Below are positions 17,606-25,624 of a stretch of DNA of 64,000 nt, piece by piece. The position numbers and the translations under genes are program-made. The notes under the pieces were generated by a model. The model saw only the letters and a program-made list of their open reading frames with translations. It made no database searches and was not told the DNA's origin. Source of the stretch: Microbacterium salsuginis (GTDB taxonomy: Bacteria; Actinomycetota; Actinomycetes; Actinomycetales; Microbacteriaceae); assembly GCF_012524205.1 (NCBI RefSeq), contig NZ_JABACI010000005.1:124001-188000 (forward strand). The letters run 5' to 3'. Within the stretch, counting starts at the first letter, position 1. Each line of letters starts with the position of its first letter.

Positions 17606-18016
17606 TCAAGAACGGACGAGCACCGTTCCGGCCACCTTGTCATGCAGGCCCCGCTGGTCGGCGTCCCAGATCACCGCGGGGATGACGACGATGAGCAGTG
17701 CCGTTCGGACGACGGGACGCCAGAGCCCCACCCATCCGCCCACGCGGCCCGCGGCGGCATCCGCCCGCACCAGGCGCAGACCGAACAGCCGGTGCCCCGG
17801 GCTCCCCTGCAGTGTAGGCAGGAACAGGATCTGGACCGCCGCGAACAGCGCCAGGATGGCGAGCGGATCCCAGGCGAAGAATCCCGAGATCAGGTACGCG
17901 GCGCCGTAGTCCACGAAGAGGGCGCCGACGCGGCGGCCCACGCGGCCGATCGATCCGACGCCCTCCCGGGGAAGACCGAGGCGTTCCCCGGGGTAGTCCT
18001 GCGCGCTCTGTGTCAC
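17606..18016 (-). CDS. RDD family membrane protein
   Basis: 136 residues from GTG 18016, chosen because TACGCT (18023-18028) ends six bases before it; a longer frame back to 18076 has no initiation signal. The family's Arg and Asp motifs appear as IGRVGRRVGALFVDYGAAYLISG in the first helix and GSPGHRLFGLRLVRAD in the loop, with three hydrophobic segments. RDD proteins are small integral membrane proteins of uncertain, possibly transport, function. In actinobacteria they are frequently next to glutamine synthetase, as here: the gene is divergent from glnA, and the GlnR-type box lies in the shared intergenic region. It converges on the DUF4191 gene with 14 bases between stops. Confidence 0.85.
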   Translation of the reverse strand: MTQSAQDYPGERLGLPREGVGSIGRVGRRVGALFVDYGAAYLISGFFAWDPLAILALFAAVQILFLPTLQGSPGHRLFGLRLVRADAAAGRVGGWVGLWRPVVRTALLIVVIPAVIWDADQRGLHDKVAGTVLVRS

Positions 18017-18022
18017 CTCACC

Positions 18023-18028
18023 AGCGTA
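18023..18028 (-). promoter_or_regulatory. -10 element TACGCT for the RDD gene
   Basis: On the minus strand TACGCT is followed by GGTGAG and the GTG at 18016. Spacing is six bases, indicating a leaderless transcript. Confidence 0.5.
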
Positions 18029-18039
18029 TCCAGGCGCCT

Positions 18040-18055
18040 GTAACATGCCGGAAAC
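18040..18055 (+). promoter_or_regulatory. GlnR-type operator upstream of glnA
   Basis: GTAAC, six bases, then GAAAC is an exact match to the half-site pair known for the actinobacterial nitrogen regulator GlnR (gTnAC-N6-GaAAC). A GTGAC follows four bases later. It lies about 35-50 bases upstream of the candidate glnA -10 (18088-18093), where an activator would bind. Confidence 0.65.
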
Positions 18056-18087
18056 ATAGGTGACACTGCCGGGCAATCCCCTGCGGG

Positions 18088-18093
18088 TACGTT
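18088..18093 (+). promoter_or_regulatory. Candidate glnA -10 element TACGTT
   Basis: TACGTT lies downstream of the GlnR box and about 57 bases before ATG 18151, leaving a leader with TGGAG before the start. Confidence 0.4.
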
Positions 18094-18150
18094 GCCAGCA
18101 AGTCCGCGCCCCGCGCGGGCGGTCCCGAATGCCCTACCTCTGGAGTCTTA

Positions 18151-19575
18151 ATGTTCAAAGATTCATCCGAGGTGCTGAAGTTCATCAAGGACGAGGACGT
18201 GAAGTTCCTCGACATCCGGTTCACGGACCTTCCTGGCGTGCAGCAGCACTTCAACATTCCGGCAGCCACCGTCGACGAGGAGTTCTTCACCGTCGGCCAG
18301 CTGTTCGACGGCTCCTCCATCCGGGGCTTCGCAAACATCCACGAATCGGACATGCAGCTGATTCCCGATGTCTCGACCGCCTACCTCGACCCGTTCCGCG
18401 AGGCGAAGACGCTCATCATGGTCTTCGACATCTACAACCCGCGCACGGGTGAGATCTACGGCAAGGACCCGCGCCAGGTCGCCAAGAAGGCCGAGAAGTA
18501 CCTCGCGTCGACCGGCATCGCCGACACCGCCTTCTTCGCCCCCGAGGCGGAGTTCTACATCTTCGACGACGTCCGCTACGAGGTGAAGCAGAACCAGAGC
18601 TTCTACTTCGTGGACTCCGAAGAGGGCGCCTGGAACAGCGGCCGCGTCGAAGAAGGCGGCAACCTCGCCAACAAGACCCCGTACAAGGGCGGCTACTTCC
18701 CCGTTTCGCCCGTCGACAAGCAGGCCGACCTGCGTGACGACATCTCACTCAAGCTCATCGAGTCGGGTCTGCACCTCGAGCGTGCGCACCACGAGGTGGG
18801 CACCGGTGGCCAGGCCGAGATCAACTACCGCTTCGACACCATGGTGCACGCGGCCGACGACATCCTGAAGTTCAAGTACATCGTCAAGAACACCGCACTC
18901 GAGTGGGGCAAGGTCGCGACCTTCATGCCGAAGCCGCTCTTCGGCGACAACGGCTCGGGCATGCACACCCACCAGTCGCTGTGGCTGGAGGGCAAGCCGC
19001 TGTTCTTCGACGAGAAGGGCTACGCGCAGCTGTCCGACACCGCTCGCTGGTACATCGGCGGCCTGCTCGCGCACGCCCCGGCGGTGCTGGCGTTCACGAA
19101 CCCGACGCTCAACTCGTACAAGCGACTGGTCAAGGGCTACGAGGCCCCCGTCAACCTGGTGTACTCGGCGGGCAACCGCTCAGCGGCCGTCCGCATCCCG
19201 ATCACGGGCTCCAACCCGAAGGCCAAGCGCATCGAGTTCCGCGCGCCGGACGCCTCGGGCAACCCGTACCTCGCGTTCGCCGCGCAGCTGATGGCCGGCA
19301 TCGACGGCATCATCAACCGCATCGAGCCGCACGAGCCGGTCGACAAGGACCTCTACGAGCTGCCGCCCGAGGAGGCCAAGAACATCCCGCAGGTGCCGAA
19401 CTCGCTGCTCGACTCGCTCGAGGCGCTGCGCGCAGACCACGAGTTCCTCACCCGCGGCAACGTGTTCACGCCTGAGCTGATCGAGACCTGGATCGAATAC
19501 AAGATCGAGAACGAGATCCAGCCGCTCAACGCCCGTCCTCACCCGTTCGAGTACGAGCTGTACTTCAGCGTCTGA
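18151..19575 (+). CDS. glnA: Glutamine synthetase type I (adenylylatable, GlnA1)
   Basis: 474 residues, the usual length. [17 protein letters not shown], the ATP-binding [30 protein letters not shown] and [24 protein letters not shown] are all present. [10 protein letters not shown] carries the tyrosine (about residue 402) modified by adenylylation, which makes this the form controlled by GlnE. It makes glutamine from glutamate and ammonia with ATP as a dodecamer. TGGAG precedes ATG. The GlnR-type box upstream suggests transcriptional control by nitrogen. A strong hairpin follows the stop. Confidence 0.97.
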   Translation: MFKDSSEVLKFIKDEDVKFLDIRFTDLPGVQQHFNIPAATVDEEFFTVGQLFDGSSIRGFANIHESDMQLIPDVSTAYLDPFREAKTLIMVFDIYNPRTGEIYGKDPRQVAKKAEKYLASTGIADTAFFAPEAEFYIFDDVRYEVKQNQSFYFVDSEEGAWNSGRVEEGGNLANKTPYKGGYFPVSPVDKQADLRDDISLKLIESGLHLERAHHEVGTGGQAEINYRFDTMVHAADDILKFKYIVKNTALEWGKVATFMPKPLFGDNGSGMHTHQSLWLEGKPLFFDEKGYAQLSDTARWYIGGLLAHAPAVLAFTNPTLNSYKRLVKGYEAPVNLVYSAGNRSAAVRIPITGSNPKAKRIEFRAPDASGNPYLAFAAQLMAGIDGIINRIEPHEPVDKDLYELPPEEAKNIPQVPNSLLDSLEALRADHEFLTRGNVFTPELIETWIEYKIENEIQPLNARPHPFEYELYFSV

Positions 19576-19586
19576 GCACGTTCCAG

Positions 19587-19624
19587 CAGCACGAGGGCCC
19601 CGGGAGACCGGGGCCCTCGTGCTG
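19587..19624 (+). terminator. Long hairpin terminator after glnA
   Basis: A 15-bp perfect stem (CAGCACGAGGGCCCC with its complement), extended by two G-C pairs around a GAGA loop, begins 12 bases after the stop. No T-run follows. It also faces the end of convergent glnE and may act on both strands. Confidence 0.85.
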
Positions 19625-19673
19625 TGTCGAGGGATGCCTCGGGCCCAGGTGACGCGGTCGCCGGGTGGCAGGC

Positions 19674-22600
19674 TCAGCCGTAGAAGAGCTTCTCGAACAC
19701 ACGTCGCGCGCGACGGGTCGTGCCCAGATAGTCCTCTTCGACCTGCGTCGCCGAGCGGGGTGCGTACTCGAGGAGCCTGCCGATGCCGTCGAGCTTGTTC
19801 CGGTCCACCGGCAGGACGTCGCTCGTCTGCCCGGACAGCAGCGTGTTCGCGGAGCGGAGACGGCTGGCGAGCCGCCATGCCTCGGCGAGCCGATCGGCCG
19901 CGGCGGGGGCGATGAGTCCTGCCTCCTGTGCGGCTCGCAGGGCGCCGAGCGTCGACGTCGTGCGCATCGCGGGGACGGCGTGCGCGTGCTGCAGCTGCAG
20001 AAGCTGCACGAGCCACTCCACGTCGCTGAGCGATCCTGGTCCGAGCTTGAGGTGCCGGGCCGGGTCGACTCCCTGCGGGAGCCGTTCGCTCTCGACGCGC
20101 GCCTTGATGCGCTTGATCTCGCGGACGGCCGAGAGATCGATGCTCGCCGGATAACGCACCTGGTCGGCCATCCGGGTGAACGCATCGATGAGCTTCACGC
20201 TCCCTGCCATCCCTCGCGCGCGCAGCAGTGCCTGCGCCTCCCACGGCACCGCCCAGCGGCGGTAGTACTCCTCGTAGGCGTCGAGGGAGCGGGCGATCGG
20301 TCCGTTGCGTCCCTCCGGACGCAGATCGGCGTCGAGCTCGAGCGGGACGCGCTGGTCCTCCGAGTACGAGCGCAGCGCCGAGACCAGCTTGACGGCCAGT
20401 TCCTGAGCTCGCTGCGGCTCCACACCGTTGGCGCGGTAGACGTACATGACGTCTGCATCCGAGCCGAAGCCGAGCTCGGCGCCGCCGAAGCGCCCCATCG
20501 CGATGACCGAGAAATCGAGATCGGCGTCCTCGGGCGGGACGATCTCGCGCCGCACCGCTCGGAGCGTCGCCTGGATCGTGACGTCGGTGATCGTCGTGAG
20601 GGCAGCGGCAAGCTCGGTGATCGTGATGGACCCGAGGATCGCGCCCATCGCGACGCGCAGCTGCTCGCGCCGTCGGAGGGCCCGCACGGCACGCATCGCG
20701 TCGTCGATCGTGTCGTGGCGGGTCTGGATGGCGCGTGCTTCGTCCTGGAGGGCGACGCCGGAGCGCGGCCGCAGGAGCGCGGCGTCGTCGAGCCAGGCGG
20801 CCGATTCCGGGATCCACTCCATCAGCTCGCCCACGTAGCGGGACCCCGACAGCACGCGGGACAGGCTCTCGGCCGCCCCGGACGAGTCGCGCAGCATGCG
20901 CAGGAACCAGTGCGTGTCGCCGAGCTTCTCGCTGAGCCGGCGGAACGCAAGCAATCCGTAGTCCGGGTCGACGCCGTCCGCGAACCACCGGATCATGACG
21001 GGCATGAGGTGGCGCTGGATCGTCGCCTTGCGGCTGAGTCCGCTGGTGAGCGCGGCGATATGACGCAGTGCGCCCGCAGGATCGGCGAATCCGATCGCCG
21101 CGAGACGGTCGTGTGCCTGTGCGGTCGACAGGGCGCGCTCGTCGGCGGGGAGCGCGGCGACCGCGGACAGCAGCGGTCGGTAGAACAGCCGCACGTGGAT
21201 GTCGCGCACCTCGCGTTTGACGGACTCCCACAGGTCCCACACGCCTTCCCCGGTCTCGGCCAGGGCCGAGGATCGGGCCAGGACCCGCAGCTCCTCCGGA
21301 CGCGCCGGCATCAGGTGGGTGCGGCGGAGGTGCCGCAGCTGTGCGCGGTGCTCAAGGAGCCGCAGCACGCGATAGTCGTGGGAGAACGCGGATGCCTCGG
21401 CCCGGCCGATGTAGCCTTCCGCCACGAGCGCGTCCAGCGCCGCGAGCGTGCCGCGCTGGCGGATGCGATCGTCGGTCAGTCCGTGCACGAGCTGCAGCAG
21501 CTGCACCGTGAACTCGATGTCGCGGATCCCGCCTGGGCCGAGCTTGATCTGGTACGGGACTTCGGGCGCCGGAATATGCTCGGTCACGCGCTCGCGCATG
21601 CGCTGCACGCTGTCGACGAAGTTCTCCCTCGCCGCACTCGTCCACACCTTCGGCTGCACGGCGTCGATGTACGCGCTGCCCAGTCCTTCGTCACCGGCGA
21701 CCGGGCGTGCCTTGAGCAGCGCCTGGAACTCCCAGCTCTTCGCCCATCGTTCGTAGTACGCCTCGTGCGACTCGACCGTGCGCACGAGAGCACCCTGCTT
21801 GCCTTCGGGGCGCAGATTGGCGTCGACCTCCCACAGCGGCGGTTCCCGCTCCACCTCCGAGATGCCGCGCATCGTCTGGACCGCCAACCGCGTGGCGATG
21901 TCGACGACGCGGCTCTCCCCCAGTTCCTCCGCCGTGGCGTCGTCCGCGCCGGCGACGAAGATGACATCGACGTCGCTCACGTAGTTCAGCTCGCGGGCGC
22001 CCGTCTTCCCCATGCCGATGATGGCGAGCTTCGTGCGCGCCACCTGATCGCGGGGGAAGAGGCCGACACCGGCGGCACCGCCCGAGATCCGCGTGCGGGC
22101 GACGGCGAGGGATGCCTCCAGAGCAGCGCCCGCGGCATCCGCCAGTCTCGCCGACACCGCTGCGACCTCGTCCACGGGTGACGCGCTGAGCAGATCGAAC
22201 GCGGCGATGCGGGCCAGGATGCGGCGGTATCGTACGCGCAGGGCGACCCAGGCCGCTTCGCTGCTGTCAGCGGCGAAGCCGTCGGCGGCTCCCACCGACT
22301 CGAGCAGTGTCGTGCGCATCTCGTGCTCGGAGGGCAGGCTCAGGCCGGCGTCGCGAAGCTCGGCGACCTCGCCGGGGTGACGGAAGAAGAAGTCCCCGAA
22401 GCCCGTGGAGGCACCCAGCAGCGCCCACAGCGCCCTCCAGCCGCGCGGATCGACGCTGATCGCCCGCACTGCCTCCGCGTCCCGTCGCGCCAGCCTCGTG
22501 AGGGCACTGACCGCTTCGTCGGGATCGGCGGCGTACGTCGCGCCCTCCAGCGCCGCCTCCCGGGGCACGCCCGCCTCGTCGGCGAGCTCGCGCAGGAAGG

Positions 22601-22676
22601 CGTCGGCTTCGCCGAGACGGCTGAAGCCGAGTTTCGCGAGAGGGGTGAGGGACCCGGACCGTTCGCTCGCGGACAT
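19674..22676 (-). CDS. glnE: Bifunctional [glutamine synthetase] adenylyltransferase / adenylyl-removing enzyme
   Basis: 1000 residues with two homologous nucleotidyltransferase halves. The N-terminal (deadenylylase) half shows LAIIGMGKTGARELNYVSDVDVIFV, and the C-terminal (adenylylase) half shows FSVIAMGRFGGAELGFGSDADVMYV, each with the G-S/x-D-x-D metal site. Each is followed by LDADLRPEGRNG-type substrate loops and by helical domains (LGPGGIRDIEFTVQLLQL and LGPGSLSDVEWLVQLLQL). It attaches or removes AMP at the tyrosine of GlnA1 in response to nitrogen status. It lies 13 bases downstream of glnA2 in one operon and converges with glnA1. Confidence 0.96.
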   Translation of the reverse strand: MSASERSGSLTPLAKLGFSRLGEADAFLRELADEAGVPREAALEGATYAADPDEAVSALTRLARRDAEAVRAISVDPRGWRALWALLGASTGFGDFFFRHPGEVAELRDAGLSLPSEHEMRTTLLESVGAADGFAADSSEAAWVALRVRYRRILARIAAFDLLSASPVDEVAAVSARLADAAGAALEASLAVARTRISGGAAGVGLFPRDQVARTKLAIIGMGKTGARELNYVSDVDVIFVAGADDATAEELGESRVVDIATRLAVQTMRGISEVEREPPLWEVDANLRPEGKQGALVRTVESHEAYYERWAKSWEFQALLKARPVAGDEGLGSAYIDAVQPKVWTSAARENFVDSVQRMRERVTEHIPAPEVPYQIKLGPGGIRDIEFTVQLLQLVHGLTDDRIRQRGTLAALDALVAEGYIGRAEASAFSHDYRVLRLLEHRAQLRHLRRTHLMPARPEELRVLARSSALAETGEGVWDLWESVKREVRDIHVRLFYRPLLSAVAALPADERALSTAQAHDRLAAIGFADPAGALRHIAALTSGLSRKATIQRHLMPVMIRWFADGVDPDYGLLAFRRLSEKLGDTHWFLRMLRDSSGAAESLSRVLSGSRYVGELMEWIPESAAWLDDAALLRPRSGVALQDEARAIQTRHDTIDDAMRAVRALRRREQLRVAMGAILGSITITELAAALTTITDVTIQATLRAVRREIVPPEDADLDFSVIAMGRFGGAELGFGSDADVMYVYRANGVEPQRAQELAVKLVSALRSYSEDQRVPLELDADLRPEGRNGPIARSLDAYEEYYRRWAVPWEAQALLRARGMAGSVKLIDAFTRMADQVRYPASIDLSAVREIKRIKARVESERLPQGVDPARHLKLGPGSLSDVEWLVQLLQLQHAHAVPAMRTTSTLGALRAAQEAGLIAPAAADRLAEAWRLASRLRSANTLLSGQTSDVLPVDRNKLDGIGRLLEYAPRSATQVEEDYLGTTRRARRVFEKLFYG

Positions 22677-22689
22677 GCGTCAGCCGGGG

Positions 22690-24027
22690 TCAGAGCATCT
22701 CGAGGTTGCTCTTGAGCTCGAAGGGCGTCACCTGCGAGCGGTACTCCTGCCACTCGCGTCGCTTGTTCAGCAATACGTAGTTGAAGACCTGCTCGCCGAG
22801 GGTCTCAGCCACGAGCTCGGACTCCTCCATGTACTCCAGAGCGTGGTCCAGGCTCGCCGGCAGCGGCGCGTAGCCGAGCGCGCGGCGTTCGGCATCCGTC
22901 AGCGACCACACGTTGTCCTCGGCCTCCGCCGGGAGTTCGTACTCGTTCTCGATGCCCTTGAGGCCGGCGGCGAGCATGAGCGCGAAGGACAGATACGGAT
23001 TGGCGGCCGAGTCGAGCGCCCGGTACTCCACCCGGGACGACTGACCCTTGTTGGGCTTGTACAGCGGAACGCGAACCAGCGCGGAGCGGTTGTTGTGTCC
23101 CCAGCAGATGAAGCTGGGTGCCTCGTCGCCGCCCCACAGTCGCTTGTAGGAGTTGACGAACTGGTTGGTGACTGCGGAGATCTCGTTGGCGTGCCGCAGC
23201 AGACCCGCGATGAACTGACGGCCGACCTTCGAGAGCTGGTACTGCGCGCCCTCCTGGTAGAACGCGTTGACATCCCCCTCGAAGAGGGACATGTGCGTGT
23301 GCATGCCGCTGCCGGGCTTGCCGGTGAGGGGCTTGGGCATGAAGGTCGCGTACACGCCCTGCTCGATCGCCACCTCCTTCACGACGGTGCGGAAGGTCAT
23401 GATGTTGTCAGCAGTGGCCAGGGCGTCGGCGTATCGCAGATCGATCTCGTTCTGCCCAGGGCCACCCTCGTGATGGCTGAACTCGACGGAGATCCCGAGG
23501 TCCTCCAGCATCCGGACCGATCGCCGGCGGAAGTCGTGTGCCGTGCCGCCGGGAACGTTGTCGAAGTACCCTGCGGAGTCGACGGGCTCGGGTCCTTCGG
23601 CGCCGAACGACGACGACTTCAGCAGGTAGAACTCGATCTCGGGGTGGGTGTAGAACGTGAAGCCGGCGTCCGCTGCCTTCGCGAGCGTGCGCTTGAGGAC
23701 ATGCCGCGGGTCGGCCACCGCCGGCTGCCCGTCCGGCGTCGTGATGTCGCAGAACATCCGGGCTGTCGGGTCGATCTCGCCCCGCCAGGGCAGGATCTGG
23801 AAGGTCGTCGGATCGGGGTGGGCGAGCAGATCCGACTCATAAGAGCGCGTCAGGCCCTCGATCGCGGAACCGTCGAAGCCGAGGCCCTCGCTGAACGCGC
23901 CCTCGACCTCGGCCGGTGCGATCGCGACGGACTTGAGCGTGCCGATGACGTCGGTGAACCAGAGGCGGACGAACTTCACGCCCCGCTCCTCGATCGTCCT
24001 CAGAACGAAGTCACGCTGCTTGTCCAT
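22690..24027 (-). CDS. glnA2: Glutamine synthetase type I-alpha (GlnA2-like, not adenylylated)
   Basis: 445 residues, shorter than GlnA1. Core motifs are present: VRLWFTDVIGTLKSVAI, GLGFDGSAIEG, HPEIEFYLL, SHHEGGPGQNEIDLRY, TFMPKPLTGKPGSGMHTHMSL and NRSALVRVPLYKP. At the adenylylation position the sequence is EAEDNVWSLTDAERRALG, with no tyrosine, as in the GSI-alpha class. The start ATG follows GGAGAGGATGCG. A TAGTCT at 24099-24104 (minus strand) is a possible -10. The actinobacterial pairing with glnE directly downstream is standard, although GlnE acts on GlnA1. GlnA2-type proteins may make glutamine at low level or work on polyamines in some species; which applies here is unknown. Confidence 0.93.
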   Translation of the reverse strand: MDKQRDFVLRTIEERGVKFVRLWFTDVIGTLKSVAIAPAEVEGAFSEGLGFDGSAIEGLTRSYESDLLAHPDPTTFQILPWRGEIDPTARMFCDITTPDGQPAVADPRHVLKRTLAKAADAGFTFYTHPEIEFYLLKSSSFGAEGPEPVDSAGYFDNVPGGTAHDFRRRSVRMLEDLGISVEFSHHEGGPGQNEIDLRYADALATADNIMTFRTVVKEVAIEQGVYATFMPKPLTGKPGSGMHTHMSLFEGDVNAFYQEGAQYQLSKVGRQFIAGLLRHANEISAVTNQFVNSYKRLWGGDEAPSFICWGHNNRSALVRVPLYKPNKGQSSRVEYRALDSAANPYLSFALMLAAGLKGIENEYELPAEAEDNVWSLTDAERRALGYAPLPASLDHALEYMEESELVAETLGEQVFNYVLLNKRREWQEYRSQVTPFELKSNLEML

Positions 24028-24101
24028 CGCATCCTCTCCGGCGCCCGCTCCACTGGGTGCCCGCGCGGCCCGCAGGGCTGCGCGGCGCGGCCGATGCCAG
24101 A

Positions 24102-24326
24102 CTACTGGTCGTCGCGCGCGTCACCTGACACGCCGCTCCCCCAGTCGTTGTCGCGAGACTCCTCCTCCGCCCACGCGCGTGAGCGCTCACGCATGATCTC
24201 CGGTGCCCTCGCCGCCTCTTCCGGCGTCTCGAACGGTCCCGCGCGGTCGACCGCGGGCGACTCGAAGCCCTTCTCGACCTCGCCGGTCTTGAGGTTGTAC
24301 CAGTACTTCTCGTTGTCGCCGGTCAT
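24102..24326 (-). CDS. Small acidic conserved actinobacterial protein (sometimes annotated SPOR-like)
   Basis: 74 residues, rich in Glu, Asp, Trp and Arg. The core KYWYNLKTGEVEKG with ESPAVDRAGPFETPEEAARAPEIM reads as a short beta-strand pair plus helix and is recurrent in Microbacteriaceae; similar proteins are sometimes named SPOR-domain or mis-named methionine aminopeptidase. No cysteines, signal peptide or membrane segment. GAGGAG lies eight bases before the ATG. It precedes glnA2 on the same strand with 74 bases between. Function unknown. Confidence 0.7.
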   Translation of the reverse strand: MTGDNEKYWYNLKTGEVEKGFESPAVDRAGPFETPEEAARAPEIMRERSRAWAEEESRDNDWGSGVSGDARDDQ

Positions 24327-24407
24327 CGCGTACTCCTCACATCGCGGCAGTGATGCTCCGTCGGCTCGATCCTAGTGACGCCCCCGTTCCGAGTCGCCAG
24401 GTCTGGA

Positions 24408-24413
24408 TAGGGT
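24408..24413 (+). promoter_or_regulatory. -10 element TAGGGT, leaderless start
   Basis: TAGGGT ends six bases before ATG 24420 of ppgK. Confidence 0.55.
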
Positions 24414-24419
24414 GTTCGC

Positions 24420-25184
24420 ATGGCATCACTCGCGACGCGCGCCGTGGGCGTGGACATCGGCGGCACGGGCATCAAAGCGGGAATCGTGGATCTCGACCGC
24501 GGCGAGCTGATCAGCGATCGCGTCAAGGTCGCCACACCCGAGGGCGCGCAGCCGCCCGACGTGCTGGCCGCTGTCACCGAGGTGCTCTCGACCCTGGGCG
24601 TCGCCGACGACGAGACGGTGCCGCTGGGGGTGGCATTCCCCGCCATCGTCAAGAACGGCATGACGCTGTCTGCCGCCAATGTGTCGGATCGGTGGATCGA
24701 CTTCGAGGCCGAGAAGTTCTTCGAGAAGGGCCTCGGACGCGACATCCACTTCGCCAACGACGCCGACGTCGCAGGAGTGGCCGAGATGCGCTACGGCGCC
24801 GCCAAGGACCAGCGGGGTCTGACGATCCTCACGACGCTCGGCACGGGCATCGGGTCCGCGCTGCTGTATAACGGCGTGCTCGTGCCCAATTCCGAGCTCG
24901 GGCACGTGCAGCGGGCGAAGCATGGGAAGGACGCCGAGGCCTACGCCGCGTACTCCGCGATGGAGCGCGACGAGCTCTCGTGGGAGCAGTGGGCGGAGCG
25001 GCTGCAGTGGTACTACAGCCACATCGAGTTCCTCTTCAGCCCCGACCTCTTCGTCGTCGGGGGCGGCGTGTCCAAGCACGCCGACAAGTTCCTGCACCTG
25101 CTCGACCTCAAGACGCCGATCGTGCCGGCCGTTCACCGGAACAACGCGGGGATTATCGGCGCCGCCGCGCTCGCGCGGGACTGA
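24420..25184 (+). CDS. ppgK: Polyphosphate glucokinase (ROK family)
   Basis: 254 residues. AVGVDIGGTGIKAGIVDL is the phosphate-1 motif; NDADVAGVAEMRYGAAKDQRGLTILTTLGTGIGSAL contains the catalytic aspartate and the polyphosphate-glucokinase-type glycine loop, and GGGVSKHADKFLHLL closes the C-terminal domain. The protein lacks the ROK zinc motif, which is normal for polyphosphate glucokinases. It phosphorylates glucose with inorganic polyphosphate (and usually ATP), giving glucose 6-phosphate in the cytosol, complementing the PTS permease encoded at 42.3-44.2 kb. The mRNA is predicted leaderless. It converges on the RNase P RNA gene 20 bases downstream. Confidence 0.93.
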   Translation: MASLATRAVGVDIGGTGIKAGIVDLDRGELISDRVKVATPEGAQPPDVLAAVTEVLSTLGVADDETVPLGVAFPAIVKNGMTLSAANVSDRWIDFEAEKFFEKGLGRDIHFANDADVAGVAEMRYGAAKDQRGLTILTTLGTGIGSALLYNGVLVPNSELGHVQRAKHGKDAEAYAAYSAMERDELSWEQWAERLQWYYSHIEFLFSPDLFVVGGGVSKHADKFLHLLDLKTPIVPAVHRNNAGIIGAAALARD

Positions 25185-25204
25185 CGAGCACCGGCCGGCG
25201 AGAG

Positions 25205-25585
25205 GGCGAATGGGCCGGCCTGTACGCCGGGTTCTGTCCGGGGGCCGGAGCCCCGTGGACGGTCATCTCTCTCGGCGACACGTTGCCGTGCCGCTCCAGC
25301 GGCCTACCCGGGGACTCGGCGAGCCGCGTCATCATCCCCTGTCTGGCCTTGCTCCGGGCGAGGTTTGCCGTGCGGGCCGTGTCACCACGACCCCGGTGGT
25401 CTCTTACACCACCCTTTCACCCTTACCCCGACCGAGATCGGGGCGGTCTGCTCTCTGTGGCACTGTCTCGCGGATCGCTCCGGGTGGGTGTTACCCACCG
25501 CCCTGCCCTGTGGAGCCCGGACGTTCCTCGGCGCGCGGCGGCGAACCGCCCGCGACGCGACCGTCCAGCCGACCCATTCGCATCG
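25205..25585 (-). ncRNA. rnpB: RNase P RNA, class A
   Basis: Read on the minus strand the region has the conserved RNase P core: GAGGAACGTCCGGGCTCC near the 5' end, GGGTAACACCCACCCGGAG, a central GGTAAGGGTGAAAGGGTGG, and the 3' segment ACAGAACCCGGCGTACAGGC. The ends pair: CGAATGGGTCGGC (near 25580-25568) with GCCGGCCCATTCG (25219-25207), forming helix P1 with one G-U pair. It is the catalytic RNA that matures the 5' ends of tRNAs. Exact ends are uncertain by about ten bases. Confidence 0.93.
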
Positions 25586-25624
25586 CCGAGTCTACCGGCG
25601 GGGTCTGGGCGTGATCTGCGCGTC

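Noticed and set aside
19665-22181. 838-codon open frame opposite glnE
   Set aside because: The minus strand carries both adenylyltransferase domains; this frame has no recognisable motif or start signal.
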